Source: Rhodobiaceae bacterium UBA4490
GTDB taxonomy: Bacteria; Pseudomonadota; Alphaproteobacteria; Parvibaculales; Parvibaculaceae
Direction: 5' to 3'
DNA length: 64,000 nucleotides
Assembly: GCA_002389665.1 (NCBI GenBank)
Contig: DGNO01000006.1
Location: forward strand, 302,568 to 366,567
The position numbers and the translations under genes are program-made. Positions 35,479 to 43,776 of this stretch are shown one piece after another. The notes below the pieces were generated by a model. The model worked only from the letters and a program-made list of their open reading frames with translations, was not told the origin of the DNA and did no database searches. The stretch's first letter is position 1; each line of letters opens with the position of its first letter.

Positions 35479-35518
35479 GGGCCATTCTTACCGAGCGCCT
35501 CTGCGGTAAGAATGGCCC
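35479..35518 (+). terminator. Perfect 15-base-pair hairpin between FecR and CHASE2 genes
   Basis: GGGCCATTCTTACCG pairs perfectly with CGGTAAGAATGGCCC around a ten-base loop. There is no U-tract, and the CHASE2 start lies only 22 bases on. It may be a weak terminator, an RNA-stability element or an operator. Confidence 0.55.
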
Positions 35519-35539
35519 GGCGCGTTTCTGGGGAGTGAT

Positions 35540-37795
35540 GTGAGGCAAGCGCTAATATCCTTTGGCATTTTTCTGCTCGTTGCCGCTATTGATTTTGGCG
35601 GCGGCTGGGAGGAGTTCGAGCTATGGCTGCTCGACCAGAGGATGAGCAATGTCGAGCATCCAGCAAGCGGTGATGTCGCCGTCGTGCAGATCGACGCGAA
35701 GACGTTGAAAGCGATCGAGAAATGGCCGCTCCCGCGTAATCTCCATGCCCGGCTAGTCGAGAACCTGCGCGGCGCGGGCGCCGACCAGATTGCCTTCGAT
35801 ATCGATTTGAGCGGGATGGGCGGGGCGCCGGAAAATCAGGTGCTTGCAGAGGCCTTCGCCCGCGCGCCGGGCGCGATCGTGCTGCCGCTTTTCTTCCAGA
35901 AAGAAAGCGCGGGCGATGCGGCGAGCGAGATCGTCGTCACGCGCCCCTTGCCGATGTTTGCCGAACACGCCTGGCTTGCCAATGTCAATGTGAAGCCGGA
36001 GGTAGACGGACGCATCCGCCGCGCGTCTTACGGTGTCTGGCTGGATGAGAAATTCTACATGTCCTTGCCCGCGCTCCTGGCCGGGCAGGCCAACCGCAAG
36101 GATCTTTTCTTCTACGTCAATTACAGCATCCGCGCCGGAGACATCCCGCGCCTTTCTTACATAGACGTGTTGGAGGGGAAATTCGATCCGGCCGCACTGT
36201 CCGGCAAGAAAGCCATTGTCGGGGCAACCGCCATCGAACTTGGCGATCAACTCACCGTTCCCAATTACGGCGTCATGCCGGGCCCGGTCATTCAGGCCAT
36301 GGCCTATGAAACGATTGCCCAGGATCTCGTCATCCGGCGCACGGGCACGGCCGTCACATTAGCTGGTCTGGCGCTGATCTGCCTGCTCGGCTGTTTCCTG
36401 ACGAAACGGGCAGGCTGGGCCATCGTGCTGGGCGGCGGGTTGGTCTTGATCATCGGATTGCAAGCCGGCGCTTTTGTTCTGTTCGAAAACGCGGCGATTG
36501 GCCTCGACAGCGTTGCCTGGTCTTTCGCCGTGGTGCTTTTGGCAGGCAATGCCGTTCTGACGGAACTGCGCAAGCAGCGCCGGCTTATTCAGCGCCAAAA
36601 ACAGGAAAACGAATACCGCCGTCTGCTCATGACCAGCGTGGTCGAGGACAGTTCGGACGCCATCATCATTGCGGGCGCGGACGGGGTGGTGGAAGAAGCC
36701 AACCCGCTGGCCGCGCGTATCTTCGGTTTCAATCGGCGTGAGGCGGCGGGCGCCCGTCTTGGCGATCTTCTGCCACCCTGCCTGATGGCTTCGATGGATC
36801 ATTCCGGCGCCTTCCCGCGCGAATTCGTGTTGGAGCATCCCGAACAGCGCGGCGGGCAGGAAGGCGATCCGATCTGCCTTGAATATTCGATCACTCATTC
36901 CTTCGTGCCGGGTGACCCGCGCGACCGGCATATCCTCAACCGCAAAATCGCGACTTATACGTTCCATGATGTGACCGCGCGGCACCGCGCCGCCAAGGCG
37001 GTCGAAACCGCACACCGCCAGGAACGGGAGGCAAGCCGCGCAAAGAGCGAGTTCATCGCCAATATGAGCCATGAGCTCAGAACGCCGCTCAATGCCATTA
37101 TCGGTTTCTCCGAGCTCATCGCGCGCGAAACCTTCGGGCCGCTGGGTGATGATCGCTACAAGCAATATGCGCTCGATGTGGTGGCGAGCGGCGGCCATTT
37201 GCTGGCCGTCGTGAACGACATTCTCGATATTTCCCGCATCGATTCCGGCGATGTGCGCCTCTCCGAAGATGAGATGAATGTGGCGGCTACGGTCGATGCC
37301 TGCGTGCGTATTGCCCGCTCCTGGCCGCAAGCGCAGGATACCGAAATTACGGTGGCGCTTGCCGGTCCGCAGGTCATCTATGCGGACCCGCGCCTTTTCA
37401 AGCAGATGCTGACGAACCTGCTCTCCAATGCCGTCAAATTCGGTGGCCGGGAGGGGGCGGCGCCGGTGGTCACGTTGCGTAGCGCTATGACTGCCGCAGG
37501 CGAGGTGGAAATCTCCGTTGCCGACAATGGCATGGGCGTGCCCGAGGAGATTGTCGGGCGCCTCTGTGAGCCGTTCTTCCAGGCCAATGCGTCTCTCGCC
37601 CGCACCCATGAAGGAACGGGCCTCGGCCTCACCCTTGTGCGCGCCTTTATTGAGCTGCATGGCGGCAGGGTGCGTATCGACAGCAGCCAGGAAAGCGGCA
37701 CCTGCGTCACCCTGACCTTCCCGGCAGCGCGGGCGCTGGGAGACGGGCCGGAAGAAAGCAATGAGCGGCGCGGCACGATCAGCCGCCTCGGCTAG
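35540..37795 (+). CDS. CHASE2-PAS sensor histidine kinase
   Basis: 751 residues. One N-terminal helix (about 4-18), an extracytoplasmic CHASE2 domain (about 28-265, VAVVQIDAKTLKAI and AIVGATAIELGDQL), three clustered helices (about 270-340), a short coiled coil, a PAS domain (about 365-480), HisKA with His511 (ANMSHELRTPLNAI) and a HATPase domain (LLSNAVKFGG, DNGMGV, GTGLGLTL). There is no receiver domain or partner regulator nearby. The start is GTG at 35540 with GGGGAGTGAT upstream. CHASE2 receptors are often encoded beside FecR-domain proteins; the ligand is not known. Confidence 0.88.
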   Translation: MRQALISFGIFLLVAAIDFGGGWEEFELWLLDQRMSNVEHPASGDVAVVQIDAKTLKAIEKWPLPRNLHARLVENLRGAGADQIAFDIDLSGMGGAPENQVLAEAFARAPGAIVLPLFFQKESAGDAASEIVVTRPLPMFAEHAWLANVNVKPEVDGRIRRASYGVWLDEKFYMSLPALLAGQANRKDLFFYVNYSIRAGDIPRLSYIDVLEGKFDPAALSGKKAIVGATAIELGDQLTVPNYGVMPGPVIQAMAYETIAQDLVIRRTGTAVTLAGLALICLLGCFLTKRAGWAIVLGGGLVLIIGLQAGAFVLFENAAIGLDSVAWSFAVVLLAGNAVLTELRKQRRLIQRQKQENEYRRLLMTSVVEDSSDAIIIAGADGVVEEANPLAARIFGFNRREAAGARLGDLLPPCLMASMDHSGAFPREFVLEHPEQRGGQEGDPICLEYSITHSFVPGDPRDRHILNRKIATYTFHDVTARHRAAKAVETAHRQEREASRAKSEFIANMSHELRTPLNAIIGFSELIARETFGPLGDDRYKQYALDVVASGGHLLAVVNDILDISRIDSGDVRLSEDEMNVAATVDACVRIARSWPQAQDTEITVALAGPQVIYADPRLFKQMLTNLLSNAVKFGGREGAAPVVTLRSAMTAAGEVEISVADNGMGVPEEIVGRLCEPFFQANASLARTHEGTGLGLTLVRAFIELHGGRVRIDSSQESGTCVTLTFPAARALGDGPEESNERRGTISRLG

Positions 37796-37906
37796 CTCAG
37801 GTTTCCTGCCATGTGCGCCGAACCTTCTGGCGGCGCGCTTTTTCTCCTTGCTATACTTCACCCGGATTTCAGGACCGGCCGGGGATATGGGCCGATAGGG
37901 GGATGA

Positions 37907-38677
37907 ATGCTGTATTTTCTGGGCGCGCTGTCACTGGCGCTGGCCGCAGCTGCTATATTCGCGCTGCGTTACGGGCTGCGGGAGCGGCGGCGGCGGAAGG
38001 GGCGGCCCTTCTTCGACTCTCATCCCGTCAAACCCCTCGCTCTGGAAAAGCTCGATCCCATTTTCACCGTCACCGAGCATGGCCCTTCGCTGGAATCGGA
38101 AGTGCTGCTGGTTGGCGATGTCGGCTCTTATGCCTCCACCTCAACGACGGAGGCGTGGATTCTGGGCGCGCTCGCCAAAAAGGCTTCCTGCATTTTCGAA
38201 TTCGGCACCTGCACCGGGCGCACCACTTACATTTTCGCGCGCAACGCGCCGGAAGACGCGCGCATCGGCACGATCACGCTCGGCCCCGATGATGTGGAAA
38301 CCTACAAGGCCGGTGCCGAGGACCCGGAAGGCTGGACGAAGGAAGCCATCGCGGAATCCCAATATACCGACTTCCTTTACACCGGCACGCCCGTTGCCTC
38401 TAAGGTCACGCAGATTTTCGGCGACAGCAAAGCCTTCGACGAAACGCCATGGCTTGGTGCGTGCGATCTCATCTTCGTCGACGGCGCCCATGCCTATAGC
38501 TATGTAAAAAGCGATACGGAAAAAGCGCTGCGCATGATCCGCCCGGGCGGCGTCATCGTCTGGCACGATTTCTCGCCCGCTTGTCCCGGCGTCTGGAAAT
38601 ATCTGGGAGAGCTCGCCGCAACCCATCCCGTCGGCCATATCGCCGGCACCCGCCTCGCCGTGTTGCGGGCGGTCTAA
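37907..38677 (+). CDS. Membrane-anchored class I SAM-dependent methyltransferase
   Basis: A 256-residue protein. It has one N-terminal membrane helix (about 2-22) followed by a basic stop (RERRRRKGR), then a Methyltransf_24-type Rossmann domain. The SAM-binding motif I is IFEFGTCTGRTT (near residue 100); LIFVDGAHAYSYV is the later acidic motif and GGVIVWHDF closes the core. The anchor places the enzyme on the inner membrane's cytoplasmic face. Substrate unknown. The ATG follows GGGGGATGA. Confidence 0.78.
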   Translation: MLYFLGALSLALAAAAIFALRYGLRERRRRKGRPFFDSHPVKPLALEKLDPIFTVTEHGPSLESEVLLVGDVGSYASTSTTEAWILGALAKKASCIFEFGTCTGRTTYIFARNAPEDARIGTITLGPDDVETYKAGAEDPEGWTKEAIAESQYTDFLYTGTPVASKVTQIFGDSKAFDETPWLGACDLIFVDGAHAYSYVKSDTEKALRMIRPGGVIVWHDFSPACPGVWKYLGELAATHPVGHIAGTRLAVLRAV

Positions 38678-38720
38678 CGCGGGCGCTTACTGCGGCTGTC
38701 GTCGATAGCTATTTGGGAAA

Positions 38721-38797
<77 letters not shown>

Positions 38798-39054
38798 CGC
38801 GTCCCGCCAGGGCGGGAGGGGGTCCGGCAGGCGCGGGGCACCTTGTGGACGCGGCGCACCATAACCGAAGGGCGCGGGGCTGGCAATCGGGGATGAGTTG
38901 CCGGCGGCGCGCCGTTTCTGGGCGAATCACCTTCCCCGTTCCGGCGGGCGGGCCTCCCGAAACCCGCAGAAAAGAGGGCTTCTATCAATTCCTTGCCAAG
39001 GGGGATTAACGGACGGGTCTTGGGGCGTTATACCTATGTCCCGAGGGAGTTCTG

Positions 39055-39603
39055 ATGGTTCAGGCGTTGCAGCTCAAACCGCTCGAATTGTATGTCGATC
39101 CGGTGGCCAAGCCGGTCGATGCACGCCTTGGCGCGCTCATGACCTATTGGCGCGGCAAGCGTCAGGGCACGGCTGCCCTGCCTACGAGAGGCGACATCCG
39201 CCCCGGCGAGCTCATTTCCCATCTGCCCTCGCTCATCATGCTCGATGTGGAAGAGACGGCGGAAAAGACACCGGATTTTTCCGTGCGCCTTTCCGGCACC
39301 GCGCTCGATGATCTCTTCGGCGGCAATTATATGGGCCGCAAGCTGGAAGAGATTTTGCCTGCGAAGCGCGCCTGGCTTGCCCGCGCCGCGCTCGGCCTCG
39401 TGGTGGAACATCGCCGCCCCATGCGCTTTTTCGGGCGGCTGGAATTTCCCTCCGAGCCCGGCAGCAAGATCATGATCGAGGCGCTTGCCCTGCCGCTCAG
39501 CCGGCCGGATGGGCAGGTGCATATGATCCTCGGCGAGATCGTGCAATTGCGCGCCGCCGCCATTGCCTCTTTCCCCGAGCTTTGCCGTCCCGCGGCCGAC
39601 TGA
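39055..39603 (+). CDS. Short PAS_5-family protein
   Basis: 182 residues, nearly all PAS_5 domain (about 20-165). The opening ALMTYWRGKRQGTAALPTR and the core FSVRLSGTALDDLFGGNYMGR correspond to the same positions in the paralogue at 26159-26818. It has no output domain, membrane helix or signal peptide. The ATG follows GAGGGAG. It is convergent with the saccharopine-dehydrogenase-like gene. Proteins of this type are sensory or regulatory orphans with unknown partners. Confidence 0.75.
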   Translation: MVQALQLKPLELYVDPVAKPVDARLGALMTYWRGKRQGTAALPTRGDIRPGELISHLPSLIMLDVEETAEKTPDFSVRLSGTALDDLFGGNYMGRKLEEILPAKRAWLARAALGLVVEHRRPMRFFGRLEFPSEPGSKIMIEALALPLSRPDGQVHMILGEIVQLRAAAIASFPELCRPAAD

Positions 39604-39618
39604 GCCTGCGCGTTCTGC

Positions 39619-40701
39619 TTAGAACCCGTCCCGTTTGATCTCAACGCCTTCCTTGGCGAGCATTTCATGCAGCCGCTCAAAGTCGGGCGCGGTTTCGGGA
39701 AAGCAGATGCCTGCGGGCAGGGGCTCCTTGCCGCCAAGGCCGAGCACCCGTTCAAGCTGCAGCAAAACCCCGAGCGCGGTCAGATGTACCTGGCCTTGAG
39801 GATCGAGCAGGCCGAGGCGCCGTTTCGCCGGCTTGCCGTCCTTGCCGGTCCCTTCCGCTTCGATCACCACTTCATGGCGCGCGCCGGGGCCGGGATTGTG
39901 CACGAGGCTGCGCCGCGTTTCGCGCGGGATCAGTTTCCAGATGCGCGAGCGCAGCAAAAACATCGACAGGAAATTGTTGATGGGGCTGTCGACGGCAAGG
40001 CGCACGGTGGCGGAGGCCGCGCCGCTTGCCAGCGGCAGCGTCAGCACATCGGGCATGTTGACCCTATAGGCTTTGGCCTTTTTGCCGCTCGGAAAGCGCA
40101 GCTTGCGGGGATCGGTCATCGGCAGCACTTCCTGCCAGGCCTGCCCGAGGCGCTGAATGAAGGGCGCATCGATCCCGTCAACGGCGGTGGCCGAATCCGG
40201 CCCGCCCCGGTCCTTGCCGTAAAAGAGGATCGACATGTCGAGACGGGTGACGGTGTCCATATCCGCCGTAGCTTCCCGCGCCAGCATGGCCGGAATGCCC
40301 GCCATCCAGTTGCTGGAAAAGAGCACAGGCTTTTTGGGCGCGCGCTGCGCAGTGAAAATCATGGCGCGCATGAGCTCGTCCCCCGCCCGCGCGATTTCGA
40401 TGAGGCCTGCGCCATTTGAAATCGCATACTCAAGCAGCCGGTTGGAACTGTCATGAACGGCGGCGATGACGGCGCTGGGCGCCTCCTGCCCCGCAAGAAG
40501 CGGCTGCTTGCCCGAAATGTCGAGTGCCACGGGTGCCGCATTGCCAAGCTCTTCGGCGAGGGCACGGCCTTTTTCCGGGTGCCGCCCGCCGAGCAGGATG
40601 CGGATGCCCGGGTGATAGGCGCGGACCAGCCGCGCAATGTCGCTGCCCACCACGCCGTAGCCGCCGGCAATCAGGACTGAAGGTGAAAGATTTTCCGGCA
40701 T
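39619..40701 (-). CDS. Saccharopine dehydrogenase-like NAD(P)-binding protein
   Basis: 360 residues with an N-terminal Rossmann fold (VLIAGGYGVVGSDIARLV, then LLGGRHPEKGRAL as the beta2-alpha2 region, which suggests NADP). It resembles the saccharopine dehydrogenase NAD-binding family, a broad group that also includes trans-acting enoyl reductases. The C-terminal part is not assignable. It diverges from a TetR gene 140 bases away across two palindromes, so it is most likely the repressor's target and may act on the TetR ligand. Confidence 0.75.
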   Translation of the reverse strand: MPENLSPSVLIAGGYGVVGSDIARLVRAYHPGIRILLGGRHPEKGRALAEELGNAAPVALDISGKQPLLAGQEAPSAVIAAVHDSSNRLLEYAISNGAGLIEIARAGDELMRAMIFTAQRAPKKPVLFSSNWMAGIPAMLAREATADMDTVTRLDMSILFYGKDRGGPDSATAVDGIDAPFIQRLGQAWQEVLPMTDPRKLRFPSGKKAKAYRVNMPDVLTLPLASGAASATVRLAVDSPINNFLSMFLLRSRIWKLIPRETRRSLVHNPGPGARHEVVIEAEGTGKDGKPAKRRLGLLDPQGQVHLTALGVLLQLERVLGLGGKEPLPAGICFPETAPDFERLHEMLAKEGVEIKRDGF

Positions 40702-40733
40702 GAGGCTCCTCCCTCGGAAAAAATGCTGTAAGG

Positions 40734-40746
40734 TGGTCAGTGACCA
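40734..40746. promoter_or_regulatory. TetR operator 1
   Basis: Perfect palindrome TGGTCA-G-TGACCA, 33 bases upstream of the dehydrogenase-like start. Its core is identical to operator 2. Confidence 0.8.
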
Positions 40747-40760
40747 GTCTTGGCATAATA

Positions 40761-40775
40761 TTGGTCATTGACCAA
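40761..40775. promoter_or_regulatory. TetR operator 2
   Basis: Perfect palindrome TTGGTCA-T-TGACCAA. Its centre is 28 bases from that of operator 1, and TGGTCA-N-TGACCA is shared. Confidence 0.82.
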
Positions 40776-40840
40776 TAAATTACAAGGGCGGGTTTCATGC
40801 GCGCGGGCCGAAAGGCCTGCGTGCAGGCAAAGAGGTGAAG

Positions 40841-41476
40841 ATGGCGGAACGAAAAAGCGTGGAAAGCCCTGCCCCGCGCATGAAGCAAGGGATCACGCGC
40901 CAGCAAAAACGGGCGGAAACGGAAGCGCGCATTCTCGATGCCGCTCATCTGCTCCTGAAGGAAGACCGGCTGGCGGCGTTCTCATTGCGCGGGCTTGCCG
41001 CCCGGCTCGATATGCGCCTCAGCCATTTGCAGCACTATTACCCGCATGCCTCGGACCTTCTGGCGCGGCTTTTCGAGCGTTTTATCGAGCATGATTCCGG
41101 CGTCTTTCTGCAGCATTTCGAGGAAGCCTCCGGCCCGCCGGAGCAGAAACTGCAAAAGGCGCTCGCCCGGCTTCTGGAAGATGAGGCCTATCTCGATAGC
41201 TGCGATCTCTTCATGTCGGAAATGGCAGCTTTGGCGCGCGAGGATGAACGGATCGCCCGTTCGCTGGAGCGCTACTATGCCCAGTACCGCAAAGGCGCAG
41301 CGGATCTGCTCGCCCGGCTCAATGCCGATCTGCCGCCGAAAAAACGGTCCGAGCGGGCCGCCCTTGTCGTCTCGCTCATCGAAGGAGCCCTTCATTTGCG
41401 CCATCCCCTGGCCGACGGCGGCGGGCTCACTGCCAAGACGCTGGCCGGGGCCATTTGCGCGCTCGCCCGCATGTAA
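40841..41476 (+). CDS. TetR/AcrR-family regulator
   Basis: A 211-residue repressor-type protein. The N-terminal helix-turn-helix spans about residues 20-65 (RILDAAHLLLKEDRLAAFSLRGLAARLDM, then LQHYYPHASDLL as the helix 4 signature). The ligand domain is all-helical and unassigned. The start at 40841 is preferred over a GTG at 40835 because AGAGG lies five bases upstream. It should bind the TGGTCA-N-TGACCA palindromes and control itself and the divergent dehydrogenase-like gene. Confidence 0.88.
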   Translation: MAERKSVESPAPRMKQGITRQQKRAETEARILDAAHLLLKEDRLAAFSLRGLAARLDMRLSHLQHYYPHASDLLARLFERFIEHDSGVFLQHFEEASGPPEQKLQKALARLLEDEAYLDSCDLFMSEMAALAREDERIARSLERYYAQYRKGAADLLARLNADLPPKKRSERAALVVSLIEGALHLRHPLADGGGLTAKTLAGAICALARM

Positions 41477-41542
41477 GCCTCTTTTAACTCCTTACTGCCG
41501 CTGCGTCTTTTTCTGCCTGAAAATTTTCTCCAGATTCATATT

Positions 41543-41561
41543 GATAGGCATTCTCATTTTC
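41543..41561 (+). promoter_or_regulatory. Fur-like box upstream of the TonB receptor
   Basis: The reverse complement GAAAATGAGAATGCCTATC matches the 19-base Fur consensus GATAATGATAATCATTATC at 14 positions. It lies 45 bases before the receptor ATG, where the promoter is expected. Confidence 0.7.
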
Positions 41562-41605
41562 AATAAGGTCCGGCAACTTTAACGGGCCGATTTGAGGGGA
41601 TGCAA

Positions 41606-43693
41606 ATGGTCGATTTTACGAGTAAATCCAACACGGCTTTGGTCGCAAACCGCGCCGGTCTGTGGGCTGCGCCCGCCGCGCTTGCGCTGTCGCTTGCTGC
41701 GCTGCCGGCTTTTGCGGGGCAAGAAAATGCGGGCGAGATCGTCGTCACCGCCACCCGCGCGGCGACGCCGGTTTCCGAGCTCACCCGCTCCGTCACGGTG
41801 GTGGATGAGGAAACGGTCGAGCGGGAAGCCAAGATCAACCGCAATCTCGGCGATATTCTCTCCAACACGACGCCGGGCTTTGCGACCTCTTCCGAGGCAT
41901 TGTCCAATTTCGGCCAGACCCTGCGCGGGCGCGATTTTCTGACCCTGATCGACGGGGTACCGCAATCGACGCCGCTGCGCGGCGGCAGCCGGGACCTCAA
42001 CACGATCGATCCGGATGCCATCGAGCGCATTGAAATCGTGCGCGGCGGCACCGCCGCTTACGGTTTCGGCGCGACGGGCGGCCTTGTGAACATCATCACG
42101 AAGCGGCCCGAAGACGGCGCGCTGAAAGCGAAGTCGGAAGTCGGCATCCGCTTTTCGACCGACCATCCGAGCGATTCCATGCAGTATCAGACGACGCATT
42201 CGCTCTCGGGCCGTGAAGGGCAGGTCGACTTCCTGGCCGCCGGCACCTTCGTCAGCCGCAACAGCATCTTCGATGGGGACGGCGACCGCATTCCCCCGGA
42301 TTCGCTTGGCGTGCAGGGCGGCTATGCCGATACCGACGAATGGAACTTCCTCGGCAAGCTCGGCTTCGAGCCCGATGCCAATCAGCGTTTCGAGCTGTCC
42401 GCGAATTATTTCGAGTTCCTGCAGGATACCGAATACACGTTCGGCCTCGGCAACCCGGCCGCGGGCATCAAGACGCCCGCCGTCAAAGGCAGCCCGAATG
42501 TGGAAGAGCCGGGCACCGAAAACCTGATGATCAACGGCGAATATACCCATAGCGCCGTGCTCGGCTCCGAGCTCGCCGCGCAGGTTTATTACGGTGACAT
42601 CACCTCCCGCTTCGGCAAATTCCCCGGTTTCGCGCAGACCGAAGTCCAGTCGGAAAAATGGGGCGGCCGGCTGACCATGCAAACGCCGTTCAAAGTCGCA
42701 GATACGGATATGAAGCTGCTTTGGGGCGCCGACTATCTGCGCGATGAAACCGTGCAGGCAGGCATTGACGGGCCGACCATCGTGCCCGTCATGGAGCAGA
42801 ACGCCATTGCCGGTTTCGCCGAGCTTGAAATTCCGGTCGGTGAATGGGGCCTCGTGCGCGGCGGTGTGCGCTATGAAGACATCACTGTCGATATCGACAG
42901 CGTGACGAACCGGCCGGGCCGTTTCGTGCAGGGCGGGGAAATCTCGCTGCAGGAAGCGCTCTTCAATCTCAACGGTGTCGTTTATCTCTCCGAGCGCTCG
43001 GAGCTTTATGGCGGCTTCTCGCAGGGCTTCTCCGTTGCCGATCTCGGCCGCGTCATCCGCGACAGCACGACGATCAACAATGCAAGCGAAGTTGCCTCCG
43101 AAGCCCAGCTCGTCGACAATTACGAACTCGGCCTGCGCACCGCCAATGATTGGGCGGACGGGTCGGTCGCCGTCTTCTTTTCCGAATCGGAAAAAGGCAC
43201 GACCTATTCCACGACCAATTTGAACCTCGTTAAAGCGCCGGAAGAAATCTGGGGCATCGAAGCCGCGCTCAACGTGACGCCCGCCCCGCGCTGGAAGCTC
43301 GGCGGCACCGCCACCTGGATGGACGGTCATGTCGATCTCGACACCAACGGTTCTTACGAGGAAGACCTCGACAATACCCGCATTCCGCCGCTGAAACTGA
43401 CGGCCTATGTGGATTACGAGGTGACCGAGTGGTGGGATGCCCGCTTGCAGGCGCTTTATTCCGGTCACCGTGAACCGTTCACCACGGGCGCCTACCGGGG
43501 CGACAGCGATGTTTACACGCTGGTCGACTTCTATAGCTCTTTCGATGTCGGCCCCGGCCGCCTTGAGCTCGGCGTGGATAACCTTTTCAACGAGGATTAT
43601 TTCCCCGTGGTCAATTCCGCCTTCAATGTCGCCTATGCCTACAATAAAGGCCCCGGGCGCATGGCAAGCCTGACCTACTCGATCGAATGGTAA
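41606..43693 (+). CDS. TonB-dependent siderophore receptor
   Basis: 695 residues. A signal peptide (ending LPAFA) is followed by a TonB box (EIVVTATR, about residue 44), a plug domain (about 50-165, RDFLTLIDGVPQSTPLRGG and RIEIVRGGTAAYGFGATGG), and a 22-strand barrel ending in MASLTYSIEW with a terminal aromatic. The plug and barrel are of the IutA/ferric-hydroxamate receptor type; the exact siderophore is uncertain. The start at 41606 is fixed by GAGGGG six bases upstream; the ATG at 41600 abuts that site. A Fur-like box lies in the promoter and a PepSY membrane protein gene follows, as is common in iron-uptake operons. Confidence 0.9.
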   Translation: MVDFTSKSNTALVANRAGLWAAPAALALSLAALPAFAGQENAGEIVVTATRAATPVSELTRSVTVVDEETVEREAKINRNLGDILSNTTPGFATSSEALSNFGQTLRGRDFLTLIDGVPQSTPLRGGSRDLNTIDPDAIERIEIVRGGTAAYGFGATGGLVNIITKRPEDGALKAKSEVGIRFSTDHPSDSMQYQTTHSLSGREGQVDFLAAGTFVSRNSIFDGDGDRIPPDSLGVQGGYADTDEWNFLGKLGFEPDANQRFELSANYFEFLQDTEYTFGLGNPAAGIKTPAVKGSPNVEEPGTENLMINGEYTHSAVLGSELAAQVYYGDITSRFGKFPGFAQTEVQSEKWGGRLTMQTPFKVADTDMKLLWGADYLRDETVQAGIDGPTIVPVMEQNAIAGFAELEIPVGEWGLVRGGVRYEDITVDIDSVTNRPGRFVQGGEISLQEALFNLNGVVYLSERSELYGGFSQGFSVADLGRVIRDSTTINNASEVASEAQLVDNYELGLRTANDWADGSVAVFFSESEKGTTYSTTNLNLVKAPEEIWGIEAALNVTPAPRWKLGGTATWMDGHVDLDTNGSYEEDLDNTRIPPLKLTAYVDYEVTEWWDARLQALYSGHREPFTTGAYRGDSDVYTLVDFYSSFDVGPGRLELGVDNLFNEDYFPVVNSAFNVAYAYNKGPGRMASLTYSIEW

Positions 43694-43718
43694 GTTCCTC
43701 GCAGGAACAGGCCTGACC

Positions 43719-43763
43719 GGGAGCCGGCCTTCTTTCAAAGAAGCGCCGGCTCCCTTTTGTCTT
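43719..43763 (+). terminator. Terminator-like hairpin inside the iron-uptake operon
   Basis: A long stem: GGGAGCCGGC / GCCGGCTCCC, with further pairing CTTCTT / AAGAAG and one bulged C, then TTTTGTCTTT. It lies between the receptor and PepSY genes, so it may attenuate readthrough into the second gene. Confidence 0.8.
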
Positions 43764-43776
43764 TCGGAGAAAAGCT

